Positions 1 to 9,294 of a stretch of 64,000 nt of DNA are shown piece after piece (within the stretch, counting starts at the first letter, position 1; every line of letters begins with the position of its first letter). Made by a program: the position numbers and the translations under genes. Under the pieces are notes generated by a model. The model searched no databases, was not told the origin of the DNA, and saw only the letters and a program-made list of their open reading frames with translations. This DNA is from Imperialibacter sp965651695. Its GTDB lineage: Bacteria > Bacteroidota > Bacteroidia > Cytophagales > Cyclobacteriaceae. The stretch is from positions 1-64,000 of the forward strand of contig CBFGTI010000004.1 of the NCBI GenBank assembly GCA_965651695.1, read 5' to 3'.

Positions 1-89
1 TCAAAGGAAGCCTTACCAATCCGCACCTCGCCCGCAAGTTTAATCTCAAATACAAAGATTTGAACCTGCTGATGGCGGCGCGGTTTTGA
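1..89 (+). CDS. C-terminal end of an unidentified protein (partial)
   Basis: An open frame runs in from the window edge and stops with TGA at 87-89, giving about 28 residues that end in LNLLMAARF. The tail contains a basic, helix-like stretch (LARKFNLKYKDLN). The composition looks like real coding sequence, but the piece is too short to place in a family. It converges on the minus-strand gene that ends at 116. The 5' part lies outside the window, so no function can be given. Confidence 0.45.
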   Translation, partial: KGSLTNPHLARKFNLKYKDLNLLMAARF

Positions 90-115
90 GGATTTGGTGC
101 CCGGTTGAAGTCCGG

Positions 116-670
116 CTATCCTGCCTGCTCGTAAGCCTTCTTCATCCAGTCCACCACTTCGGGGTTCACATCATCGGTGGAGGCCAGGTTGATCTTGTGT
201 GAGCACATCGCATTGGCAGCAGTAATCGTTTCCAGCACGCCTACCGCTTCCTGCCCCTTCAAATTGATCCCGAGCTCGAAGCGGCTTTTGGTGGCCGGCG
301 TAAGCATTGCAAACTGTTTTTTCCGGCGCACGCTGACGTAGGCTTTCTTTGGCGCCAGTTCAATATCGTCTCCGAATTTCTTTAGCTCAGCCACCAGTCT
401 ATCATAAACTGGCCTCAGGTTCTCCTTTCCTTTGTACTGCTCCGTAACCAGACTATCCTGATCTGCCGCGGAGCCGGCGTCGGACGCATTGGCTTTATGT
501 GCTACAAGGTTGGCATAGCCATGCGTAAAGCCGTGAACCTCCTTCAGGTGTTTTATAATTTCTCCGTGTTTGGCAAGCCCGCTTGCTCTTACGATTTCGA
601 CCCATTCCTCCAAACTCTTTCCTGTGTTTTTCTTCAGGTTGTCGATCATCGTTTGTTCAGACTGATCCAT
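116..670 (-). CDS. DUF4287 + DUF5655 domain protein
   Basis: A soluble protein of about 184 residues. The N-terminal third (around NTGKSLEEWVEIV and HGFTHGYANLVAHKA) has the pattern of DUF4287. The C-terminal half (YDRLVAELKKFG, ELAPKKAYVSVRRKKQFA, RFELGINLKG) matches DUF5655, a domain often described as possibly nucleic-acid binding and commonly found downstream of DUF4287. I place the start at the internal ATG at 670 (MDQSEQTMIDNL) rather than at 715, because family members begin a few residues before the QTMI-like segment. There is no Shine-Dalgarno sequence, which is normal for Bacteroidota. The gene stands alone between an unrelated partial gene and an aldo/keto reductase. The biochemical role is unknown. 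Confidence 0.8.
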   Translation of the reverse strand: MDQSEQTMIDNLKKNTGKSLEEWVEIVRASGLAKHGEIIKHLKEVHGFTHGYANLVAHKANASDAGSAADQDSLVTEQYKGKENLRPVYDRLVAELKKFGDDIELAPKKAYVSVRRKKQFAMLTPATKSRFELGINLKGQEAVGVLETITAANAMCSHKINLASTDDVNPEVVDWMKKAYEQAG

Positions 671-904
671 ATGTTTTCGATTTGAGGTTGTTAAATCTAA
701 TAATGATCGCGCCATTTGCTTTCAAAAACCTGGAGCTGAGTTTCCGAATAAGGAAAAAAGCTGACCAAAACCGGAGAATCGGGGGATTAACCCCTTTAAG
801 CGTTTGCTTCTATCAAACAATAAAATTGAAAATCGTTTGATTACATCAAATGATCTGCCATGCCCTGTATCGTATCAACAACCCATCAGCGGCGAGCGCC
901 CGCA

Positions 905-1876
905 TCACTGGCTCCAGCTTGTCGGTACCCTGTCCCACCGGTGGGCTTTCAGCTTCTTGAGAAGATCTGCGGGCAACCCTTTTCCGTCGCTTGCGGCAAT
1001 GTTGGCTTCAGCATGCCGCACCTTTCTCATGCCGGGAATAATGGTGGCTACGTCTTTATTACTTAGAATAAAGCGAAGGGCCATTTCGGGCATTGTCATG
1101 CCGGCGGGTACCAGCGGCTTTAGCGCATCGGCATGTTCGACGCTGGAATTCAGGTTTTCGGGCACAAAATAGGTAGAGCGCCAGTCATCGGCCGGAAAGG
1201 TTGTTTCCTTTGTCAGCAGGCCGGTAAGGGTGCCTTCGTCAAACGGGACCCGTGCTATAACGGCAATGTCGAGCTCCCTGCACAGCGGAAACAGGTGGTC
1301 TTCCGGAGCCTGGTCAAAAATATTGTAGATCACCTGCACCGAATCGATGAGGCCGGTTTTAAGGGTATTGAGTACGTTGTCGGGCTCCCAGCGGTTTACA
1401 CTCACGCCAAACGCCCTCACCTTTCCTTCCTTTTTCAGTTTTGTTATCGCTTCTTTCCATTCATCCCGTTCGGCCCAGGCGTCTTCCCATACGTGAAACT
1501 GCTGCAGATCCATGCACTCAACGCCGAGATTTTTCAGGCTTTTTTCGGTGTATTCAACGATGTGGTCAAAAGGGAAGCATTCGGCGAGCTTGTAATGCGC
1601 CTTAGAAGGCCATTTAAAGTTTTTAGGCGGAATTTTGGTGCCGTAGTGCAGGTCCTTCGACGCATATTTTTTCAGCACCTTGCCCAGTATTTGCTCGCTT
1701 GCACCGGCGCCATAGCCCCATGCAGTATCAAAAAACGTGCACCCCAGTTCAACCGAACGGTCCAGCGAGTGATTTACTTCTTCGTTATCGGTTCCTGTCC
1801 ATCCGGCAAGGCCCCACATGCCATAGCCCATTTCGCTTACCTGCCAGCCGGTTCGGCCAAATCTCCTGTATTGCAT
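905..1876 (-). CDS. Aldo/keto reductase
   Basis: A 323-residue NAD(P)H-dependent oxidoreductase of the aldo/keto reductase superfamily (TIM barrel), predicted to be cytosolic. It opens with the typical YRRFGRTGWQVSEMGYGMW segment. The catalytic tetrad can be read as Asp50 and Tyr55 (in FFDTAWGYG), Lys81 (GTKIPP) and His128 (QQFHVW). The C-terminal part has the usual IIPGMRKVRHAEAN cofactor-binding segment. The length is normal for the family, and the first ATG fits the family N-terminus. The substrate cannot be told from the sequence. Neighbours are unrelated, and about 125 bp separate it from ligD, so it is probably transcribed alone. Confidence 0.93.
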   Translation of the reverse strand: MQYRRFGRTGWQVSEMGYGMWGLAGWTGTDNEEVNHSLDRSVELGCTFFDTAWGYGAGASEQILGKVLKKYASKDLHYGTKIPPKNFKWPSKAHYKLAECFPFDHIVEYTEKSLKNLGVECMDLQQFHVWEDAWAERDEWKEAITKLKKEGKVRAFGVSVNRWEPDNVLNTLKTGLIDSVQVIYNIFDQAPEDHLFPLCRELDIAVIARVPFDEGTLTGLLTKETTFPADDWRSTYFVPENLNSSVEHADALKPLVPAGMTMPEMALRFILSNKDVATIIPGMRKVRHAEANIAASDGKGLPADLLKKLKAHRWDRVPTSWSQ

Positions 1877-2001
1877 AAGATTGATGGTTTTGTCAGGTAA
1901 AAATAGAAAGACGAGCGGGAAATGCCAGCCGGACAGCTAATCGAGTTACGTAAATTGCGTTACGAACTTTACGTAATGTGATTTAGGTAATGAAAATGGC
2001 T

Positions 2002-4434
2002 TCACCCCAACCGCTCCAAACAGGCAGCCATGTCTATCCCTTCACCCAAAATGCCCCTGAACAGGTCCCCTTTCTTTTTTAGCCGTTTCGCCATGGTGTG
2101 AATATTGAATTCTGCCTTGTCCAACCCTTTTTTCACTTCTTTCCACTCCAGTGGGGCAGATGCAGTGGCCCCCGGTTTTGGCCTGAGGCAGTAGGGCGCT
2201 GCTATGGTTTGGCCCTTGCGGTTCTGCAGGAAGTCGAGGTAAATCTTGTTTTTTCTTTTTGCCGGGTTTCGCTCCATGCTGGTAATGCCGGGCAGCATGC
2301 CATTTACCATGTAGCAAATTACTTTGGCGAAGTCCTTCGCCTGATCGTAGTCGTATTTAGCGCCCAGCGGAATGTAAATGTGCAGGCCGCTGGAGCCCGA
2401 TGTTTTAACATAGCCCGTAATTTTTCCTTTGTCGAGCACTTCTTTTACAGCCTGTGCTACTTCAATTACTTCTTCAAACGTATTCTTATCGCTGGGGTCG
2501 AGGTCGATGATGGTGTAATCGGGCCGCAGCAAGCTTTCTTTCCTGCTGTGCCAGGGGTTTATTTCAATACAGCCCAGGTTGGCCATGTAAAGCAGGGTGG
2601 CCGTATTTTGGCAGATCATATAGTTGATGTCCTTCTGGTTCGACTCCGAAAAAACTGGCACGGTTTCGATCCAGTAGGGCATGATCTCGCCGGTATCTTT
2701 GTGGTAGAATCCCTTCTTCGTGATGCCTTCGGGGTGCCGGTGCAAGTTCTCGGGGCGGTCTTTCAGGTAGGGAACTATATAATCAGACATAGCCAGGTAA
2801 TACTCAATCAAGTCGTATTTACTGATTCCCTCCTCTGGCCAGTAGAGTTTGTCGAGGTTTGAGAAGTTCACCAGGTGCCCGTCCACATTTAGCTGATTGG
2901 CGCTGGCGGCATGGGCAACAGTTTTGTTGGCCGGCGACCTTACCGTTTCTTCTTCGCTTACCTCCGAGGGGCCTTTGTCGCTGCGCATTCCCTTAAATAT
3001 GGGGTGCCGCATGTGCCCGTCTTTGGTCCATTCGCTAAAACTTACTTCGCAGATAAGCTCGGGTTTTACCCAGGTAGGTTTCCTTCCTTTCAGGTTAACC
3101 TTCTTGTCGAAAGGGTTGGTTTTGGTGATCAGCGGCTCCATCAATTCATACACCTCTTTTAAAAGTGCATCGTCGAAGCCGCCGCCACAATTGCCGGCAT
3201 AGGTTAGCTTGCCGTTTTTGTAGATGCCAAGGATGAGGGACCCAAAATGCTTGCGGCTTCCTTTGCCCTCGGTGAACCCGCAAATAATTGTTTCCTGCCG
3301 TTCGCCGGTTTTTATTTTCAGCCATTTATCGGTGCGGGCCCCGGGAGTATAGGTAGAATTGGCCTTTTTGGCAATAATTCCCTCCATGCCTGCTTCTGCG
3401 GCTTTGTTGAAAAAGGCTGTGCCCATGCCTTCTATATGGTCGCAGTACCAGAGGTGCGGAATGCCTTCGATCAGTTCGGGAATCAGGCTTTTTCGCTCGG
3501 TAAGCGGCAGCCCGGTGGTATCGTGGCCATTGAGGTGAAGCAGGTCGAATACGTAGTAACGCAATTCGCCCCGCGGCTCGGTTTGATAATTTTGCAGCAG
3601 CTGAAACTGCGGCTGGCCGGTGGTGTCGAGCGCCACAATCTCACCATCAAGTATCACTTTTTCTGATATCCGCCGCAGTGCTTGCGATACCGGCTTAAAC
3701 TTCTCGTTGAAAGACAGCCCGTTTCTTGAATACAACTGCACACCATTTTCGACATTCGAGGCAATGGCGCGGTAGCCGTCCCATTTTAGCTCGTAGAGCC
3801 AGTCGGGGTCGTCGAATGGTTTGCTGGCTTTTTTCGCAAGCATGGGTTTTACAAACTCATTCAGCTTAATTACTAATGGTTCCTTTTTGCTTTTGTACAG
3901 CTCCTCTACATAGTCTTCGCTATCGTACGCTTCGTCTACAGCATGCCTGTCCTTTTTCTTAATGAGGAGCCACTGGTTTTGCTCGCCTTCTTTGCTTTTT
4001 ATTTTTACCAGCGCAAACTTTCCCCTGATCTTCTCTCCTGCAAAATCGATTTTCAAATCACCTTTTTCCAGCGCTTGCAGCAGGTGTTGTTCAGATTTGC
4101 CTTCGGCGGAAGTGTAGGTTCCTTTGTCCCAGATTGTCATGCGCCCGGCTCCGTAGTTGCCTTTCGGAATTATGCCCATAAAATTAAGGTAGTCGATGGG
4201 GTGGTCTTCCGTCATCACGGCCAGGCGCTTATCGCCGGGATGCAGCGATGGCCCTTTGGGTACGGCCCAGCTCTTCAGCACGCCTTCCATTTCCAGCCGC
4301 AGGTCGTAGTGCAGCCTGCGGGCTTCGTGCCGTTGTATTACAAACCGGAGTAGTGTGCCGCTGGCAGGTTTTCCGGATTTTGGCTCCGGTGTTTTAGAAA
4401 AGTCCCGCTTCTTTTTATATACATCCAGTGCCAT
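2002..4434 (-). CDS. ligD: DNA ligase D (multidomain NHEJ ligase/polymerase)
   Basis: An 810-residue repair protein with three modules in the order phosphoesterase-ligase-polymerase. Residues about 1-170 form the 3'-phosphoesterase domain (QRHEARRLHYDLRLE, GNYGAGRM). Residues about 195-490 form the ATP-dependent ligase, with the adenylated Lys217 in KWDG and later motifs DGEIVALD and EGIIAKK. Residues about 525-805 form the primase-polymerase-like domain, with the metal-binding pair in IIDLDPSD and the segment SSGLHIYIPL. Such proteins end-process, fill and seal double-strand breaks together with Ku. Its ATG overlaps the stop codon of ku (TAATG), so the two are translationally coupled as an NHEJ operon. 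It is full length, with all catalytic motifs present. Confidence 0.97.
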   Translation of the reverse strand: MALDVYKKKRDFSKTPEPKSGKPASGTLLRFVIQRHEARRLHYDLRLEMEGVLKSWAVPKGPSLHPGDKRLAVMTEDHPIDYLNFMGIIPKGNYGAGRMTIWDKGTYTSAEGKSEQHLLQALEKGDLKIDFAGEKIRGKFALVKIKSKEGEQNQWLLIKKKDRHAVDEAYDSEDYVEELYKSKKEPLVIKLNEFVKPMLAKKASKPFDDPDWLYELKWDGYRAIASNVENGVQLYSRNGLSFNEKFKPVSQALRRISEKVILDGEIVALDTTGQPQFQLLQNYQTEPRGELRYYVFDLLHLNGHDTTGLPLTERKSLIPELIEGIPHLWYCDHIEGMGTAFFNKAAEAGMEGIIAKKANSTYTPGARTDKWLKIKTGERQETIICGFTEGKGSRKHFGSLILGIYKNGKLTYAGNCGGGFDDALLKEVYELMEPLITKTNPFDKKVNLKGRKPTWVKPELICEVSFSEWTKDGHMRHPIFKGMRSDKGPSEVSEEETVRSPANKTVAHAASANQLNVDGHLVNFSNLDKLYWPEEGISKYDLIEYYLAMSDYIVPYLKDRPENLHRHPEGITKKGFYHKDTGEIMPYWIETVPVFSESNQKDINYMICQNTATLLYMANLGCIEINPWHSRKESLLRPDYTIIDLDPSDKNTFEEVIEVAQAVKEVLDKGKITGYVKTSGSSGLHIYIPLGAKYDYDQAKDFAKVICYMVNGMLPGITSMERNPAKRKNKIYLDFLQNRKGQTIAAPYCLRPKPGATASAPLEWKEVKKGLDKAEFNIHTMAKRLKKKGDLFRGILGEGIDMAACLERLG

Positions 4435-5207
4435 TAGCTCGCTTTACTTTTTTTGCGTTCCAGGCTGGCTTTTAGCTGGGCCATCAAGTCTTTGGAAGAA
4501 GTGGTAGCTGGCTCGTACTTTTCCTTTTTCGTCTTTTTGCCTTTCGATTTGGCGTTGATTATCTTCATCAACTGGTCGGTGTACACGTCTTTGTATTTTT
4601 CCAGCTTAAAGTCTTCGGTGTATTGGTCTATCAGCATCAGCGCCATATCCACTTCTTTTTTATTCGCTTTAGTTTCGGGCAGGTTCAGTTCCTCCGTGCT
4701 CCGGAGCTCATCGGCAAAGCGAATAATGTGCAGCACCAGTGCATTGTCGTGGTAGTCGATCAGGCACAAGTTCTCCTTTTGCCTGAGCACAAACGTGGCT
4801 ACACCCACCTTTTTGGTTTTTTTCAGCGAATCTCTCAGCAGGGCATACGACTTGGCACCCTCCTTTGTAGGCTCCAGGTAGTACGGCTTTTTAAACAGTA
4901 GCTCATCCACCTGGTTTTTGTCTACAAACTCTTCGATATCGATGGTTTTGCTTTTTTTTACGTTGGCTTTTTCAAAATCCTCATTGGTAAGCACCACGTA
5001 GCGTTCATCTACCATGTGGCCCTTCACTATGTCTTTCCATTCTACCTCTTCGCCGGTTTCTTCGTTTACCCGTTTGTACCGGATGCGGCCCAGGTTGTGC
5101 TTGTCCAGCATATCAAAGTCGAGTCCCCGTTCTTCGGATGCAGAATACATTTTCACGGGAATGCTAACCAAACCGAAGCTAAGGGTGCCGTTCCAGATCG
5201 ATCTCAT
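4434..5207 (-). CDS. ku: Ku protein, NHEJ DNA-end binding
   Basis: A 257-residue bacterial Ku homolog that would bind double-strand ends as a homodimer ring and recruit LigD. The start is set at 5207 because bacterial Ku proteins begin MRSIWNGTLSFGLVSIPVK; the longer frame from 5246 would add an unconserved basic leader. Visible Ku landmarks are the beta-barrel segment GRIRYKRVNEETGEEV and the central KPYYLEPTKEGAKSYALLRD. The C-terminal tail is Lys-rich (KGKKTKKEKYEP, LERKKSKAS), as in Ku proteins whose tail contacts DNA or LigD. The stop overlaps the ligD start. A purine-rich Shine-Dalgarno-like sequence lies just upstream. Confidence 0.96.
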   Translation of the reverse strand: MRSIWNGTLSFGLVSIPVKMYSASEERGLDFDMLDKHNLGRIRYKRVNEETGEEVEWKDIVKGHMVDERYVVLTNEDFEKANVKKSKTIDIEEFVDKNQVDELLFKKPYYLEPTKEGAKSYALLRDSLKKTKKVGVATFVLRQKENLCLIDYHDNALVLHIIRFADELRSTEELNLPETKANKKEVDMALMLIDQYTEDFKLEKYKDVYTDQLMKIINAKSKGKKTKKEKYEPATTSSKDLMAQLKASLERKKSKAS

Positions 5208-5213
5208 ACGTTT

Positions 5214-5220
5214 CTTCTCC
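5214..5220 (-). promoter_or_regulatory. Shine-Dalgarno-like sequence supporting the ku start
   Basis: On the minus strand GGAGAAG sits six bases before the ATG at 5207. Strong Shine-Dalgarno sequences are uncommon in this window. This one supports the shorter Ku start over the upstream ATG at 5246. Confidence 0.5.
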
Positions 5221-5360
5221 TTTCGCGCCTGAAGCTTCAGTATCAAAAACCGTACTGCCGGCTTTTATGAGCTTTAGGCTGCTTGTGGCGCGGATTTAAA
5301 GTGGAAGGCGGGGAAGAAAGTCTACAGCATGCCCGAGGTAAAAAGTCGCAACCGGAGTTG

Positions 5361-6500
5361 CTAAAGGTTATGGGAAAAAGGGGTACTGTCGAGCGGTATT
5401 TCGATGGTAAAGGTTGTGGGCTCACCTTCTATGCTGTGTACCGACAGCTTGCCGCCGTGTGCTTCGGTAATGGCTTTCGCCAGCGGTAAGCCGATGCCCC
5501 ATCCCTTGTTCTGCGAATCGTCGATACGATAAAAACGAGAAAAGATGTGGGCCTGCTTTTCCAGGGGAATTGCCTTGCCGAAATTGCTCACGGTAATTTC
5601 GATAATGGAGTCTTTGGTGTGGCAGCCGACTGTAACCGGTTTGCTTTTATCTCCGTATTTGAGGGCGTTATCGATAAGGTTGTCAATCGCCCGCATCAGC
5701 GCATCACAATCTATTTTAGCTAGTATTTCGGTACGGCTGCATTTCAGCTCTATATTTTTGCCGTATTTGAGTTGAAAGCCTTCCACGGTTTCTTCGAGTT
5801 TTTCGACCAGGTTGCACTGCCGTATCATCAATGGCAGCCTTGCTCCCGAGTTTACCCGGTTTACGTCGAGCAGGTCTTTTATCAGGCGTTCGGCTTTTGA
5901 CGTGTTGGAGCTAATTACTTTCAGCAGCTTGCCAACCCCGGCCTCCAGGGGCTCCTCTTCCAGAAGTTGTACGGCAAATTTGATGTTGTTGATGGGGTTG
6001 TTAAGGTCGTGCGATACCGAAGTGATAAAGTCGTCTCTCAACTCGTCGTCCATTTTGTACTTGCGCACGTTTTCTTCGGCCTTGTCGCGTTCCCGGATTA
6101 CTTTCTGCTGTTCATACTGGAAATATTTTTCCGCTGCTTCTTCAGTCGCCTGGTCTATGGCATACATTATCTTGTCTCGTTCCCAGGGCGATATTTTTTT
6201 GTTTTCATCAAGCACATGGAAGATGATGCGCTTTAGCAAGCGGTACTCTTTTATCACGTGGGTAAGCGAGTATTCTTTAAAATTGGTGCGTTGTATGCCG
6301 TGCGCCGCACCTGCAAAATGCAGCTTGTCGTCACCGTTTGATTCCAGCACCTCTATAAGGGCATCGAGAAGATCGGGGGCGTCATCTTCAATAGCAGCTT
6401 TTCCATATTTTTTTACCTGCGGAAACTCCTTTTTTAAAACATCAAGCCACTGTTCTATTATTTCATTTTTATTCTGTTCAATTACGGCAGAAGCGTACAT
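5361..6500 (-). CDS. Sensor histidine kinase with RsbRD-type N-terminal domain
   Basis: About 379 residues with no transmembrane segment, so a cytosolic kinase. Residues about 10-130 form an all-helical domain resembling the RsbRD N-terminal (non-haem globin-like) domain found in stressosome and kinase proteins. A short coiled-coil linker follows, then the HisKA dimerisation domain with the phospho-acceptor His in SVSHDLNNPI. The C-terminal HATPase shows the N box (NLIDNALKYG) and the G box (WGIGLPLAKA). I start at the ATG at 6500 (MYASAVIEQNK), because the 62 residues before it are low-complexity, Cys-rich and unlike the family. The receiver gene at 7240 is the nearest candidate partner but is transcribed divergently. 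Confidence 0.88.
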   Translation of the reverse strand: MYASAVIEQNKNEIIEQWLDVLKKEFPQVKKYGKAAIEDDAPDLLDALIEVLESNGDDKLHFAGAAHGIQRTNFKEYSLTHVIKEYRLLKRIIFHVLDENKKISPWERDKIMYAIDQATEEAAEKYFQYEQQKVIRERDKAEENVRKYKMDDELRDDFITSVSHDLNNPINNIKFAVQLLEEEPLEAGVGKLLKVISSNTSKAERLIKDLLDVNRVNSGARLPLMIRQCNLVEKLEETVEGFQLKYGKNIELKCSRTEILAKIDCDALMRAIDNLIDNALKYGDKSKPVTVGCHTKDSIIEITVSNFGKAIPLEKQAHIFSRFYRIDDSQNKGWGIGLPLAKAITEAHGGKLSVHSIEGEPTTFTIEIPLDSTPFSHNL

Positions 6501-7239
6501 GGATAAAGGTTGTTGTTCGAGCCTGAGCCTCAGCAAAAAGCATGTGCCCTGAGTATCAACGCACTTTTGGGTTATCAAGTACGATTTCAGAAAAAAAACC
6601 AGCAGTTGGTGCGCAAAAAGAGGCTTAAGGTGGCCGTTGGGGCATCTTTCCCGCCAACAGCCTGCCACAGCACAAAAGCCGTACATGGCCGGGGAAAAAC
6701 GCTCCGGCGCCTTTGTAAACTGGGCTGTGTGAAACAGCCGGTAAAGAAGAATATTTATATTTTGGTTGCGGAAATTAAGAAAAGAAGGTAAATATGTGCT
6801 TTGAAACCAGCTATGTAGTCAATTGTATGAACATTTTGATGAATTATGATGAGAGTCATCTCGTCCGCTTTCTTGAAATAGTTACATTTTCTGAAAGCTC
6901 GCCCTGGCAAGTGAAACGCACCTCAGGGGCAACTCCCCACGCTAAAACGCTATCTTCCCGATACCTCCCCGGCCCTGTTGTTTCTTTTGGTCGCACGGCC
7001 GGTGAAATAAGGTACCCGCTTTAGCGTTTTGTAAAAAACATGCCGATAATCAATTTCGCGTCTGCATGCGCCCTTACCCAGCATTTCCAAGGCGAAGCAC
7101 ACGTTAACTTCAAACCCAGGTAGCTATGTGGATCCTGTTCGCAACGGATTAACCTCATTATTTAATTAACCCCCTGCAGCCCGTTTCCTCCCGGGCGCCC
7201 AAATCCCAATCATTCTAAAAAACAAAACCAATTCTGCTT
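6501..7239. other. Long intergenic region between divergent kinase and receiver genes
   Basis: No gene is supported in these roughly 740 bases; the short open frames have no recognisable content. AAAACGCT at 6944-6951 and AGCGTTTT at 7023-7030 form an 8-bp inverted pair about 70 bp apart, which could be chance. The stretch must hold the promoters of both flanking signalling genes, but I could not place them confidently. Confidence 0.5.
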
Positions 7240-7701
7240 ATGAAAATGAGTAGTGCGCAAGACTATGTATTTAATATTTTGCTTGCCGACGACGACCCTG
7301 AAGATTGCACCCTTTTCGAAGAAGCCCTCTACGAACTGCCCATTCGGGCCTTGCTTAGAACCATTAGCAATGGCGTAAATTTGCTTCAAATGCTTAGGGG
7401 TGCCACGGCGAATCTACCCGATGTGCTTTTTCTGGACCTAAACATGCCGATGAAATCGGGATACGAATGTTTGGCGGAAATAAAGGAGCATAAAAAGCTA
7501 AGGGAGCTGCCGGTAATTATATTTTCCAGCTCGTCGGAAAAAGAAGTGCTGAACTTGCTGTACGACATGGGGGCTCTATACTACATCGAAAAACCCAATG
7601 TGTTTTCCCACTTTAAACTGGTGATACACAAGGCTATCCTGCTGGTGGAAGCCAACAGAAATGCGCAGCCAACGCTCGACGACTTTCTACTGCAACCCTA
7701 A
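7240..7701 (+). CDS. Single-domain response regulator (receiver only)
   Basis: A 153-residue CheY-like protein made of one receiver domain and no output domain. The acidic pocket is in LLADDDPEDC, the phospho-acceptor Asp in LFLDLNMPMKSG, the conserved Ser in VIIFSSSS and the Lys in YYIEKP. It belongs to the subgroup common in Bacteroidota next to hybrid or stand-alone kinases, where it acts as a phosphorelay intermediate or a protein-protein switch. An internal ATG three codons in (7246) is an alternative start. Its stop codon overlaps tail-to-tail with that of the cation-efflux gene on the other strand. The kinase at 5361-6500 is a plausible partner by proximity only. Confidence 0.93.
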   Translation: MKMSSAQDYVFNILLADDDPEDCTLFEEALYELPIRALLRTISNGVNLLQMLRGATANLPDVLFLDLNMPMKSGYECLAEIKEHKKLRELPVIIFSSSSEKEVLNLLYDMGALYYIEKPNVFSHFKLVIHKAILLVEANRNAQPTLDDFLLQP

Positions 7702-8684
7702 GCGGAAGGAGGCGGTGAAGCGTTTCGTGGCGGCGGTGTGCCTGGCAGCTCCTTTACGGGCATAATAGTTACTTCGTGTATTTTCCAGTGGATGCTTTGG
7801 AGTGCTGCCTCCAGCTCTTCCAGCCGGTCGAGTATGGGCTCTCCGGAAGCGGGCACTACAAACACTTCGCCGAAGTACACCTGGCCATCTTCCCGGAACC
7901 TGAAGGCTGCTTTTTTGATCCAGGGTTGTTTTTTCAGGTACTCGTCAACCTCTTTTAGCAGCGGGTCGGGTTGTTTTTGATCGGCCGTTTGCGGCTGGCG
8001 GTCCATCAGGTCTCTGGCGGCGTTTCTTAAACTTCCGAAGCCGTCGCGCAACACGCTGAAGGAAATGAAAATAGCCGCTACGGCATCTGCCCACCACCAG
8101 CCGAAGCCGATTCCGGTAATACCCACTACGGCCGCCAGGGCTGTCATCCAGTCAGCCTTTTGGGTCGATGCCGAGGTGTGGAGTACTTTGTTGTGCAGCT
8201 TATCGGCAAGCGGGAGCTTCTTTCGGCCCAGTATCATGGCGGGAATGGCACTATACAGCAGGGCAGCGTACATCAGGTAACCCAGCCATAGCACTTGCCC
8301 GCCTAATGCAAACGCCCCGATGGATGCATGCTCCTGCTTAAGGAGGGTAATGGAGGAATCGATGAGTAAAAAACACCCGATGGCGAAGAGCGCCACCGAT
8401 CCGCACAAGAAGGCAATGGTAAAAGCTTTGTGATAGCCGTACGGAAACCTTTTGGTGGGCTGTTTGTCGTAAATAGCCGAAGCTACCAGGAACGAAAGAC
8501 TGGGCAGGAGGCTCAGGGCGTCTTCCAGCCAGGCTGCCTTCATAGCCTGCGAATTGCCCGACACAAGATACATGGTAATGGCCACGGTAACCAGGTAACC
8601 CACGGTAATCCACTCCAGCCGGCGGGCTTTTTGCAGCGATGGCTTTAGCTCTTCGGGCAATTCAAATGCTGCGGTTGCTTTCAT
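7698..8684 (-). CDS. Cation diffusion facilitator (CDF/CzcD-like) transporter
   Basis: A 328-residue inner-membrane cation/proton antiporter of the CDF superfamily. The N-terminal half has about five or six transmembrane segments; the acidic binding residue lies in AWLEDALSLLPSL and the second metal-site segment in WWWADAVAAIFISF. The family motif KRFPYGYHKAF is present. The C-terminal cytoplasmic domain (about residues 245-310) has the ferredoxin-like fold expected (AAFRFREDGQVYFGEVFVV). The tail is Pro-rich. The substrate (Zn, Fe, Mn or other) is not evident. Its ATG overlaps the stop of the upstream lipoprotein gene (ATGA), so the two are co-translated. Confidence 0.88.
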   Translation of the reverse strand: MKATAAFELPEELKPSLQKARRLEWITVGYLVTVAITMYLVSGNSQAMKAAWLEDALSLLPSLSFLVASAIYDKQPTKRFPYGYHKAFTIAFLCGSVALFAIGCFLLIDSSITLLKQEHASIGAFALGGQVLWLGYLMYAALLYSAIPAMILGRKKLPLADKLHNKVLHTSASTQKADWMTALAAVVGITGIGFGWWWADAVAAIFISFSVLRDGFGSLRNAARDLMDRQPQTADQKQPDPLLKEVDEYLKKQPWIKKAAFRFREDGQVYFGEVFVVPASGEPILDRLEELEAALQSIHWKIHEVTIMPVKELPGTPPPRNASPPPSA

Positions 8685-9130
8685 GGCCGGCTTTGTTTTG
8701 TTTGCTCAAAAAGAAACTTTTCTACCTGCAGCAGAAAAGCATTCTCGCCCGGTGCCACGGCAAACACGTACTGCTCCTTGCCTTCTCTTTGGTAGGGTCT
8801 GGTAAAGCCGGCGTGTTTTTTCCATGGCGACTTGCTGGTGATGCCGCCAATTACCAGGTCTATCTCAAACTTCTCCAACTTTTTGAAAAGGGCTTCTTCC
8901 GAGCTGTTTACCCACTCAATGTCGGCCTGCAGTTGCTCCGCCAGTATTTTTACAAGCTCTACCTCGGTGCCGGCGGGGGAGTTGCCCGAAACAATAGTAA
9001 ACGGCGGGTGATGCGTGATGCCCACTTTAAGTGTGTGGCCCTGCACCTGCGTAAGTGTTTGCTCGGGGTCTTTGGGGAAATTGCTGCAGCCCATTGAAAG
9101 AAATGGGATCAGCAGCAGAAGGTGTTTCAT
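8681..9130 (-). CDS. Short extracellular solute-binding-like lipoprotein (SBP family 3 N-lobe)
   Basis: 149 residues with a lipoprotein signal (MKHLLLLIPFLSMGCSN, lipobox Cys15). The mature part has the start of a family 3 binding protein or membrane-kinase sensory domain: LKVGITHHPPFT, GTEVELVKILAEQLQ, FEIDLVIGGITSKSPWKK and FTRPYQ. Complete proteins of this type run about 230-250 residues; here the protein stops after the first lobe, so it is either truncated or a one-lobe variant. Its stop codon overlaps the CDF transporter start, suggesting the intact reading frame is maintained. A ligand is not evident. Confidence 0.72.
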   Translation of the reverse strand: MKHLLLLIPFLSMGCSNFPKDPEQTLTQVQGHTLKVGITHHPPFTIVSGNSPAGTEVELVKILAEQLQADIEWVNSSEEALFKKLEKFEIDLVIGGITSKSPWKKHAGFTRPYQREGKEQYVFAVAPGENAFLLQVEKFLFEQTKQSRP

Positions 9131-9294
9131 AGCGGCTGCATTATGGTGAATGAACGGGAAAGGGAGGTATTTATTGGCGTGGTGCGGGCACAGGAATTTT
9201 GTTGCGTGGCTGATTTGAAGCTGTGCCGCCCCTCTATGTAGGAAAGCCGGGAGAAACGATCGGGAATTTGCCGGAAAGTGCCCCCGGGCTTACG

